Source of the DNA: Bacillus sp. (in: firmicutes)
Lineage (GTDB): Bacteria > Bacillota > Bacilli > Bacillales > Bacillaceae_J
Assembly (NCBI GenBank): GCA_012842745.1
Contig: DUSF01000035.1
Span: 310,001 to 374,000 of the forward strand
DNA: 64,000 nucleotides
Direction: 5' to 3'
How positions within the stretch are numbered: the stretch's first letter is position 1; every line of letters starts with the position of its first letter. The position numbers and the translations under genes were made by a program. Shown in pieces: positions 39,924 to 47,781 of this stretch. Under the pieces are notes generated by a model. The model searched no databases. It had not been told where the DNA came from and was given only the letters and a program-made list of their open reading frames with translations.

Positions 39924-41039
39924 ATGAGGGTTTTATTAGTAGATGATGAGCAGCTTGCTTTAGATGTAATGGATATTTTGCTAAAGGAAATAGATGGAAT
40001 TGAAATTGTTGGAAAGTTCACGAATCCAGAAAAGGTTCTACATGTATTAGAAAAACTATCAGTTGATGTCATTTTTCTTGACATGGAGATGGGGGCAATA
40101 CATGGCTTAGAATTAGCAAAAGAGATTATGAACCATTACGGTCACATTCAAATTATCTTCGCTACCGCTTATCCACAATTTGCTTTAGAAGCATTTGAAG
40201 TAAATGCGATTGATTATATTTTAAAACCTGTAAGTAGTGAACGGCTGCGGAAAGCTGTAGAAAAGATGAAAAAAAAGGTAGTCATCGAACATTCCAAAAA
40301 TGTGTCAAGTGATAATATAGAATGTAAGCTTTCCGCTTATGCTATGGGAGGTTTTAAACTTGTAGACAAGAATAAAAAACTAATAAAATGGCGTACACGT
40401 AAAGTTCAAGAATTATTTATCTTACTATGGCATCATAGTGGAAAAGTCCATAAGGCACGTATTATTGAAGAGCTTTGGCCAGATGTGGATATTCTGAAAG
40501 CAGTTCAACTTATGCATACGACGATTTATCAGCTTAGAAAAACGTTAAGAAATGTCGGATTTGATAAATCTATTCAATTAGTAAATGATCATTATGTACT
40601 TAGTGTACCGATTGTAAGCGATGTTGAAGAAATTGAAAATATCATTTATTCTAGGCAAAGTACCGAAGAAAACATTAGACAACTATTAAGTCTTTATTGT
40701 GGAGGGTATTTAGAAGAAGAAGATTATCAATGGGCCGTCCAAGTACAACACGAATTAAAAGAGCATGTTCTTCATTTTTTTGAGGATTTTGTAATGAAAT
40801 CGATAAACAATCAAGAATGTCCTTTATTGGTGCAACAATGTTTGGAGAAAATGGTAGAGATTGATTCGTATAATGAGGTGTATATTTTACGTTTATTGAA
40901 ATATTATGGTGAAATGAAAGATATGCAAAAATTAATTAAGTTTTATGAGTCAAGAAAAATGCTATTTGAAGAAGAACTAGGTGTAAAGACTCCTGTGAAA
41001 GTTCAACAAACATTTGGGCGTTATTTGAAACGAACGTAA
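39924..41039 (+). CDS. Response regulator with SARP-type winged helix and bacterial transcriptional activator domain
   Basis: 371 residues. The receiver domain (1-120) has VDDEQLALD, phosphoacceptor Asp53 (FLDMEMG) and Lys101 (YILKPVSS). An OmpR/SARP-type winged helix follows (about 135-230): KVQELFILLWHHSGKVHKARII, EELWPDV, LMHTTIYQLRKTLRNVG. The BTAD all-helical domain (about 240-371) has CGGYLEEEDYQWA and ends FEEELGVKTPVKVQQTF. SARP/BTAD activators bind direct repeats spaced 11 bp, and exactly such a pair lies right after this gene, before the sortase. The likely partner kinase is at 47782. Confidence 0.88.
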   Translation: MRVLLVDDEQLALDVMDILLKEIDGIEIVGKFTNPEKVLHVLEKLSVDVIFLDMEMGAIHGLELAKEIMNHYGHIQIIFATAYPQFALEAFEVNAIDYILKPVSSERLRKAVEKMKKKVVIEHSKNVSSDNIECKLSAYAMGGFKLVDKNKKLIKWRTRKVQELFILLWHHSGKVHKARIIEELWPDVDILKAVQLMHTTIYQLRKTLRNVGFDKSIQLVNDHYVLSVPIVSDVEEIENIIYSRQSTEENIRQLLSLYCGGYLEEEDYQWAVQVQHELKEHVLHFFEDFVMKSINNQECPLLVQQCLEKMVEIDSYNEVYILRLLKYYGEMKDMQKLIKFYESRKMLFEEELGVKTPVKVQQTFGRYLKRT

Positions 41040-41073
41040 CTTATGATTATGAGTTACGTTTTTTTTTTTTTTT
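41033..41073 (+). terminator. Intrinsic terminator of the response regulator gene
   Basis: AACGTAACT (41033-41041) pairs perfectly with AGTTACGTT (41052-41060), and a run of about 15 T residues follows (41059-41073). The stop codon lies within the left arm. The T run touches the first activator repeat of the next promoter. Confidence 0.88.
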
Positions 41074-41103
41074 CAGAATTTGTTCAGAATGAAAAGTTAT
41101 AAT
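41072..41103 (+). promoter_or_regulatory. Putative SARP-dependent promoter: two TTCAGAAT repeats plus TATAAT
   Basis: TTCAGAAT occurs at 41072-41079 and again at 41083-41090, an exact 11-bp period. Seven bases follow, then a perfect TATAAT (41098-41103). There is no -35 box at the normal distance. SARP activators of Streptomyces bind direct heptamer repeats 11 bp apart, with the last repeat about 8 bp before the -10 box, so the geometry fits the regulator encoded just upstream. Binding itself is inference. Confidence 0.65.
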
Positions 41104-41228
41104 TTTACAAGATTTATAGGTATTTTCAAAATCTGACAAAGTAAACTCTTTGAAAGACTGAAAATACTTAAAATTAAAAGTTTGAAATCGAGGTGATGAA
41201 AAAAAACGTTGTTAGGGGGGAGAGGGCA

Positions 41229-41825
41229 TTGCGAATTGTTTCAGGGGTGTTATTTGTTATCGTAGGATTTTGTCTTATTTTGTATCCACAGATTGAGAAG
41301 GTTTTTTCGGATACAAAACAAAAAGAGCTTGTGGCTACGTTCGAACAGCTTGCTTATGCGGAGGAATCAGCAGCGATTGAAGTGAATTCTAAATCTATAA
41401 ATGAGCAAGTGGAGTTGTTAGAAGGAGCCGTTGGCATTATTCGCATACCTGAAATCGACCTTGAGATGATGATTTTTGAAGGTGCAGGGCAATCGTCGTT
41501 AAAGAATGGCGCTGGAACTATCGAACCTGAAAAAAAAATTGGCGTAAATAATGTCGGTATCGCAGGTCATCGCTCCCTCGCTTATGGCAAGCATTTTAAT
41601 CGACTAGGAGAGTTAACCGCAAATGACGAAATTGAGATTTTGACCAAGGATGGAACATTTGAGTTTGTCATTGCAGATACTTTTGTTGTCGATAAGAAAG
41701 AGATCGGTGTTTTGACAGACAAAGATGAGCCATTGATTACTTTGGTCACTTGTACGCCAATCGGGAAGAAAAATCCGACCGACCGATTAATTGTGCAGGC
41801 AAAATTAAAGCAGTTAATGAACTAA
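41229..41825 (+). CDS. Sortase (class D-like), dedicated to the adjacent surface protein
   Basis: 198 residues if it starts at TTG 41229 (GGGGGGAG seven bases upstream). GTG 41193 or ATG 41196 would add 11-12 basic residues but sit directly on GAGGTG; the start is uncertain. One N-terminal membrane helix (VSGVLFVIVGFCLILYP) acts as signal anchor. The sortase beta barrel has catalytic His114 (GIAGHRSLAYG), Cys175 (LVTCTPIG) and Arg near 186 (TDRLIVQAK), with GIIRIPEIDLEMMIFEG at the domain start. It should cleave LPXTG-type signals and attach the protein to peptidoglycan. 45 bp upstream of its probable substrate. Confidence 0.9.
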   Translation: MRIVSGVLFVIVGFCLILYPQIEKVFSDTKQKELVATFEQLAYAEESAAIEVNSKSINEQVELLEGAVGIIRIPEIDLEMMIFEGAGQSSLKNGAGTIEPEKKIGVNNVGIAGHRSLAYGKHFNRLGELTANDEIEILTKDGTFEFVIADTFVVDKKEIGVLTDKDEPLITLVTCTPIGKKNPTDRLIVQAKLKQLMN

Positions 41826-41870
41826 CTATCTCCTAGTAAACAATTTCTTTATTTATTACAGGAGGTAAAC

Positions 41871-44800
41871 ATGAAAAAAAAATTAAGAATTATCATCATC
41901 TCCTTCCTATTAATCATGAACAACTTCTTCAGTATAGCACCCGTACTGCAAGTAAGTGCAAATGAAGGTGAAGAAACTTCTTCTATTAGTGAGGTCATAG
42001 ATGATACGATTGATGGCGTTAGCGATGAAGTTGCTGATGAAGAGTCGCCTATTGAAGATTCAACAACCGAAGAAGTAACGGAATCACAATCTGAACAAGA
42101 AGAACTGCAGCAAGGAGAAGTACAACAAGAAGAAGTACAACAAGAAGAACTGCAGCAAGAGGATAATGTTGTTGTAGAAGAGGAAGTTGAAGAAGAACCA
42201 GAAAACCTCTTAGATAAAGTCGCTACGTTTTTTATGGAAATGATGCCGTTTGGTACTCAGTCAGCAAGTATAATGCCACCAGAAGACGTCATGACAAGTA
42301 CAGAGTTCACGGTCGGTGGTCAGACTGTTACAGGACCTGGACCTGTTACTGTACAAAACGGTCAAACAGCACAGTTTAAATTCAACATGGAACTAGCTGC
42401 AGGACATGACTATGGTCCAGGTACAACAATGACGTATACATTGCCGAATATTTTCACAAATATTACATTCCCACAAGGAACTAAATTTGGGGATCTAGGA
42501 GATATTACAAAGAATGGTAATGACATTATTATTACATTCAATGAGAATATTCACGATGGACTCAATGGTACAGGTTTTGAACCAGGTGCGCATTTTTACA
42601 TTGCTGCAACATTTAACAACATAGGTAACAATGTGAACGAAAGAATTGATTTACCTGGCCAAGCTAATATTGCGCTTAATTTCACACCGTTAAATGGTCA
42701 GCCGATTACAAAAAATAATGGAATAGCTTACGTAGATAATGGTGGCAATCCTATCCAAAGTAACACTAATAGTGACTATATCGAATGGAAAGTCACAGTA
42801 AACACCGATTTAAAAAATACGTCAAACCCAGTAACATTCACAGATACATTAAGTGCGAATAATGGTAGTGGACATAAGTTTGCTACAAGTTCAGTAACCA
42901 TTACTGAACTGACGATGAAACCAGATGGTAACGTTTTAAGCAGAACTCCTGCAGGGATCACACCAACTTTTACTGGTTCTAACACCGTAATGACAATCAG
43001 CTTGGACGGAACGAAAGCGTATGAAATTACGTATAACACGATTCCAGATGATCCAGGAAATAATGAGTTCATTACGTATAAAAATAGCGCTACGTATGGT
43101 ACAGCGCATGCGGTAACGAAAGAGGCAACGGTGAATTACGGAACGCCATTAAGCAAGGAGTATTCAGGACCTAATGCTAATTTAGAAACAACGTGGACGA
43201 TTAAGTATAACTTTAATAAACGTACGATTACACAAGGGAATGCCAAATTGACAGATAGTTGGTCAACAACTGGTGGAAGCGGTTCGAAAACACAAGTGAT
43301 GTCTGAATTTAACGTTTACGAAGAAAATGGAACAACACCAGTATCTGGGGATGAATGGACAAGAACGGATAATGGTCAAGGTTTCACACTTCAATTTAAC
43401 CAAACCGTTACAAAACCATACGTTATTAAGTACAAAACAAAACCAGCTAGTGATACGTATATTACTAGTAATATGACAGTAACAAACACAGTTACACGTA
43501 GTGATGTAACTCTTTCAAAAGGGGATACTGTAACGTATTCTAAGAATAATTTCATGTTAAACAAATCTGCTGGTAACGTGAACTACGCAAACAAAACAAT
43601 ACCATGGACGATTACAGCAAACCAAGCAGGTTATAGTTTAGATGCAGGTACGACATTCAAAGATACATTTACGAATCCAAATATGGAGTTGAAGGAAGAA
43701 ACATTAGTCGTAACTGTTGGTAGTGAAAAACTTACTGAAGGTGTAGGTTACACACTAACGAATAGGGGTAAAGTTGGTTTCGACATTACATTAACAAACG
43801 GAACAAATCAACAAGTTGTCATTACGTACACAACTGACTATGACATCAGAGACATTGGTTCAAATAATCGTGAGTTCCAAAATAATGTTAAGATAAATAA
43901 CTCTGGTTTACCAGCTGCACCATCAGATTCTGCAACGCGTTCTGTTGCTACAGAGCAAACAGCAAATGGTAAAAAGACAGGTGTGTACAACTACAAAACG
44001 AAACAGTTTGAGTGGGAAGTGGAACTGAACTTCAACTACAACACGTTAACGAATGCGATTTTTGAAGATGTATTACCTAACACACAAACGATTGACGTTG
44101 AGAGCATCAAAGTAGTCAAAGGAACGTTGAATTCAGCTGGAGTATTCCAACCAGGAGAGGATGTTGACGTAACGAATACGGCGACGGAACCTCATAAGAT
44201 TGCATTTTCATTAGGTGCTATTTCTGTACCTTATAAGGTAACTTATAAATCTTATGATACAGATCGTGTATTCCCTGAAACAGCAGGTAAGGTGCAAATA
44301 ACGAACAACGCAACATTAAAAGATGGAGCCGCTCCAAACGCTTCTTGGACGAAAACAGTCGGGGTCAACTACACAGATAAACTGATTACGAAAAAGGGTA
44401 GTCAAATTCAATCAACTGCGGGTATAAAGTGGAACTTTGAATTTAACTATGCCCAGTCAGATCTTAAAAACATCGTCATTACGGACACAGTCGGTAAAGA
44501 TGGTGAAGGTAATCCGAATCAGCTTATTAAACCAGACTCGTTTAAAGTTTATCAAGTAGAATTAAGTGGAAAGTCTGATAGTGCTAGCTATAATGCAACA
44601 AAACAGAATACTCTGTTAACAACCCGTGCCGAATATGATCCAAACGGAACAGTGCAAGCAGGTACGTATCAATTAAATGTCAATATTCAAGAAGGTAAGT
44701 TTGAGCTAAAACTACCAGACGGAGACAGTGCGTATTACATTGAATATGAAACGATTTACATGGGTGATAACGGCTTAACTGTAGAAAATGCAGTACAAGT

Positions 44801-47636
44801 AAATTATGTGAGTAACGACGGAAACCAGGCTTCAAATAATTTTTCAATCAGTAACTTTAGATACGGAAATTCTGGAACGACAGTAAAAGTACCATTTGTT
44901 GTCGTAAAAACAGACGGAGCCACAGGTGAACCGATGGAAGATGTGGAATTCACTTTATATAGTGACTTCCAGTCAGGCGTTGCATTACTTTCCAAGAAAA
45001 CAGATGAAAATGGAATATTTGACCTTGGTATGAAGTTGACAGAAGGTAACTATACGCTAAAAGAAACTACTGTTGCAGGCTACGACAATCCAGGCGATAT
45101 TAGATTTAAACTTGACCGTAAGTCGGTTGAAAAGAGCGGACCATATAATGGCAAGCAAATCGTTGAAGTTGAAAACTTTAAAACAGGTTCAGGGACAATG
45201 TGTCCGCAATTTACTTTAACAATTAAAGACGTTGACCGAAACATAGTAGCGAATAAAAATGTTACACTAACAAACAAGGCAACAGGTCAGGTGCATACTT
45301 TACCGACAAACGGTGCTGGGGAAATTACACTTACATCTGATAAAGTTAAAGCAGGACTATATACGGCTACGATAAATGAAGGTGGAACAGATGTTACACT
45401 TGGTGAAGTAACAGTAACTTATAATGGCACTTGTCAATATGAGCTCCAACCTCAGCCAAAGTGTAATCTATTTACAATTACAATCAAAGATACAAAGGAG
45501 ATTGTACGCCCGAATGTAACAGTAACATTGAAACATAGAACAGATAGTACAGCACCAGAAATTATAGCAACAACAGATGCAAATGGTCAATTCACTGTAC
45601 CTTCAGCAACACAAACAGGTGTTTATAAAGTGTATGAAGGCAAACAATATCTCGGTGACGTAACGATTACGTATAAAAACTCTCCTTGTGAAGCTACCGT
45701 AATAGAAGTACCAACTTGCGAAATGTGTACACTAACAGTAAGAGATGTTGATGGCAATCCACGTGAAGCTGGTGTTGCGATTACAATCAAGGATAAAGAT
45801 GGACAGGAAATGGAAACAGGGCTAACAACAGACAGTGATGGTAAAGTCCGAACGACTAAACCGTTACCAGCAGGCGAATATGACGTTTTTGAAGGTGATT
45901 CACCTGCACCATTTGATACGTTTACAACGAATATTGCTTGTGAAAATGATGTCCAGCCAAAACCAATATGCCCTAATTTTACGGTCACTGTGCGTGATGT
46001 CGATAGTAACCTGTTTGAGAAAGGTATAGCCATCACGTTGAAAAACAAGGTGACAAATCAAGAAGCAGCAGCTGAAACAAACGAAAATGGTAAAGTTTCG
46101 ATTCCATCGGAAAACTTGCCAGCAGGTCAATATGATGTTTACAACGGCGGCATAAAACTAGGTGAACTTACTGTTAGTTATAAAAATGGATGCACTGCTG
46201 AAATTCAACAAACACCATCATGTGAAAATTTTACTTTATCAGTAAAAGATACCGAAGGTAAGCCTTTTGCAGCAGGTGTACAAATTGAGTTGAAAGACAA
46301 AGAGGGTAATTCAGTAGTAACAGCAATAACGGATGCAAACAGCATAGTGACGGTTCCATCAATTAATTTGCCAGCAGGAACATATGATGTTTATGCAAAT
46401 GGAGAATTCCTTTCTGAAATTGTCGTAAGCTATAAAGACAGCTGTAACGCAGCGATTCTTCGATTGGCACTTGACGACAAAGGAAAAATCTTCAAGAAAG
46501 ATTTAATCAAGAAAGTAAGGATTAAGCAAATTAAACAAGATGGAAGCAACAAGGAAAGTGATGTTGATGAAGACGGAGTATTCTCTGTAGAAGGGCTAGA
46601 ACCAGGGGAGCATGAATTTGTTGTCGTTGTTGAACTGGAAGATGGCAGTCAATTGGTAATGGGCAAAATTACAGTAACAATCAATCCAGATGGTGAAATT
46701 ACTAATATCCACGAAGAGCTTGTTGACCCGTACGGTAAGATTACCGATAGCAAAACAGGCGATGTAATAGGCGGAGTCGAAGTTGAGCTATACTACGCAG
46801 ATACTCCTAGAAATAGAGCAAATGGAAGAACACCAGGTATGCTTGTAGACTTACCAGAATTACCAGGTTTTGCACCAAGTAATAACAAAAACCCGCAAAC
46901 GAGCGTCTCGGTACCAGTATGGAACGATGATGTGAGCGATTACGGCAACTATGCGTGGTTAGTATTTCCTAAGGGGGATTACTATATCGTAGCGAAAAAG
47001 CCAGGATATGAGGACTATAGAAGCCCGACGATTTCGGTAGAATATAATATCGTAAAACATGACTTTGAAATGGAGCCTATTCAATCAAGTGACGATGGCG
47101 CATCAGGTGGAGGCACATTAGGTGGAGGCACACCAGGTGGAGGCACACCAGGTGGAGGCACGCCAGGTGGAGGCACGCCAAGTGGAGGCACACCAGGTGG
47201 AGGCACGCCAAGTGGAGGCATACCAGATGGAGGCACGCCAAGTGGAGGCACGCCAAGTGGAGGCACACCAGATGGAGGCACGCCAAGTGGAGGCACACCA
47301 GATGGAGGCACGCCAAGTGGAGGCACGCCAGGTGGAGGCACGCCAGATGGAGGCACACCAGGTGGAGGCACGCCAGGTGAAGGCATACCAGATGGAGGCA
47401 CGCCAAGTGGAGGCACATCTAGTGGCAGCACGCCAAGTGGTAGCACGCCTGACGGTGGAAGTGTAGACAAATCAACGAATGTAAAAGGTTCAGACAAGTC
47501 TAACTCGCAAACTACAAAACGTTCTTTACCACAAACTGGTGAAGAGAGAAATTTACCACTATTATTTGTTGGGATTCTGTTACTTATTGTTGGAGCCTCC
47601 CTAATGATCTTTAAAAGAAAAATAAAAGCATTATAA
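41871..47636 (+). CDS. 1921-residue LPXTG surface adhesin with Cna-like domains, Cys-bracketed repeats and GGxTP stalk
   Basis: Signal peptide 1-30 (cut after VSA), then an acidic Glu/Gln-rich stretch (31-115). Residues about 130-1000 hold an N-terminal adhesin domain and five tandem domains of about 137 residues with a W-x-[IV/F] signature (Trp306, 442, 579, 715, 854), resembling collagen-binding/Cna-type Ig folds. A SpaA/Cna-B-like domain follows (about 1005-1105: VVKTDGATGEPMEDVEFTLY). Five repeats of about 85 residues (1111-1525) each begin and end with Cys. After a carboxypeptidase-regulatory-like region (about 1620-1735), 23 GGxTP units (1746-1860) lead to LPQTG (1886-1890), a membrane helix and the tail KRKIKAL. 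Ligand unknown. It is preceded by GGAGG and the sortase gene. Confidence 0.93.
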   Translation: MKKKLRIIIISFLLIMNNFFSIAPVLQVSANEGEETSSISEVIDDTIDGVSDEVADEESPIEDSTTEEVTESQSEQEELQQGEVQQEEVQQEELQQEDNVVVEEEVEEEPENLLDKVATFFMEMMPFGTQSASIMPPEDVMTSTEFTVGGQTVTGPGPVTVQNGQTAQFKFNMELAAGHDYGPGTTMTYTLPNIFTNITFPQGTKFGDLGDITKNGNDIIITFNENIHDGLNGTGFEPGAHFYIAATFNNIGNNVNERIDLPGQANIALNFTPLNGQPITKNNGIAYVDNGGNPIQSNTNSDYIEWKVTVNTDLKNTSNPVTFTDTLSANNGSGHKFATSSVTITELTMKPDGNVLSRTPAGITPTFTGSNTVMTISLDGTKAYEITYNTIPDDPGNNEFITYKNSATYGTAHAVTKEATVNYGTPLSKEYSGPNANLETTWTIKYNFNKRTITQGNAKLTDSWSTTGGSGSKTQVMSEFNVYEENGTTPVSGDEWTRTDNGQGFTLQFNQTVTKPYVIKYKTKPASDTYITSNMTVTNTVTRSDVTLSKGDTVTYSKNNFMLNKSAGNVNYANKTIPWTITANQAGYSLDAGTTFKDTFTNPNMELKEETLVVTVGSEKLTEGVGYTLTNRGKVGFDITLTNGTNQQVVITYTTDYDIRDIGSNNREFQNNVKINNSGLPAAPSDSATRSVATEQTANGKKTGVYNYKTKQFEWEVELNFNYNTLTNAIFEDVLPNTQTIDVESIKVVKGTLNSAGVFQPGEDVDVTNTATEPHKIAFSLGAISVPYKVTYKSYDTDRVFPETAGKVQITNNATLKDGAAPNASWTKTVGVNYTDKLITKKGSQIQSTAGIKWNFEFNYAQSDLKNIVITDTVGKDGEGNPNQLIKPDSFKVYQVELSGKSDSASYNATKQNTLLTTRAEYDPNGTVQAGTYQLNVNIQEGKFELKLPDGDSAYYIEYETIYMGDNGLTVENAVQVNYVSNDGNQASNNFSISNFRYGNSGTTVKVPFVVVKTDGATGEPMEDVEFTLYSDFQSGVALLSKKTDENGIFDLGMKLTEGNYTLKETTVAGYDNPGDIRFKLDRKSVEKSGPYNGKQIVEVENFKTGSGTMCPQFTLTIKDVDRNIVANKNVTLTNKATGQVHTLPTNGAGEITLTSDKVKAGLYTATINEGGTDVTLGEVTVTYNGTCQYELQPQPKCNLFTITIKDTKEIVRPNVTVTLKHRTDSTAPEIIATTDANGQFTVPSATQTGVYKVYEGKQYLGDVTITYKNSPCEATVIEVPTCEMCTLTVRDVDGNPREAGVAITIKDKDGQEMETGLTTDSDGKVRTTKPLPAGEYDVFEGDSPAPFDTFTTNIACENDVQPKPICPNFTVTVRDVDSNLFEKGIAITLKNKVTNQEAAAETNENGKVSIPSENLPAGQYDVYNGGIKLGELTVSYKNGCTAEIQQTPSCENFTLSVKDTEGKPFAAGVQIELKDKEGNSVVTAITDANSIVTVPSINLPAGTYDVYANGEFLSEIVVSYKDSCNAAILRLALDDKGKIFKKDLIKKVRIKQIKQDGSNKESDVDEDGVFSVEGLEPGEHEFVVVVELEDGSQLVMGKITVTINPDGEITNIHEELVDPYGKITDSKTGDVIGGVEVELYYADTPRNRANGRTPGMLVDLPELPGFAPSNNKNPQTSVSVPVWNDDVSDYGNYAWLVFPKGDYYIVAKKPGYEDYRSPTISVEYNIVKHDFEMEPIQSSDDGASGGGTLGGGTPGGGTPGGGTPGGGTPSGGTPGGGTPSGGIPDGGTPSGGTPSGGTPDGGTPSGGTPDGGTPSGGTPGGGTPDGGTPGGGTPGEGIPDGGTPSGGTSSGSTPSGSTPDGGSVDKSTNVKGSDKSNSQTTKRSLPQTGEERNLPLLFVGILLLIVGASLMIFKRKIKAL
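47106..47450 (+). repeat. Tandem 15-bp repeat, 23 units, encoding GGxTP
   Basis: Exactly 23 in-frame units, mostly GGTGGAGGCACACCA or AGTGGAGGCACGCCA variants, encode [GSD]GGTP. Differences between units are concentrated in the first codon (Gly, Ser, Asp), so the array has drifted and duplicated in blocks. It forms the wall-spanning stalk of the surface protein. The repeat also leaves other frames open, which creates false genes on both strands. Confidence 0.95.
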
Positions 47637-47640
47637 TTAA

Positions 47641-47683
47641 ATGGACTATGATGGGTAATGAGCCTATCATAGTCCATTTTTTT
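47641..47683 (+). terminator. Intrinsic terminator of the sortase-adhesin operon
   Basis: ATGGACTATGAT (47641-47652) pairs with ATCATAGTCCAT (47666-47677), extended inward by two or three pairs, then seven T residues. It separates the adhesin from the kinase gene. Confidence 0.9.
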
Positions 47684-47704
47684 GTAGAGAAAACAATTTT
47701 GAGA

Positions 47705-47733
47705 TTGAATGCGTCTATTCTTATTTCTATAAT
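47705..47733 (+). promoter_or_regulatory. Sigma-A promoter of the hybrid kinase gene
   Basis: TTGAAT (47705-47710), 17-bp spacer, TATAAT (47728-47733), 48 bp before the start codon. Without TTCAGAAT repeats, it looks constitutive compared with the sortase promoter. Confidence 0.65.
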
Positions 47734-47781
47734 GGTAGTAATTAACTTGCAAAAAAATTATAAACGTAAAGGAAGTTACAA

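Noticed and set aside
47081-47752. Long minus-strand and +1-frame reading frames over the GGxTP array (up to 223 residues of PPLGV-type repeats)
   Set aside because: They arise because a 15-bp repeat without stop codons stays open in several frames; no ribosome binding sites, and they lie wholly over the adhesin stalk and its terminator.
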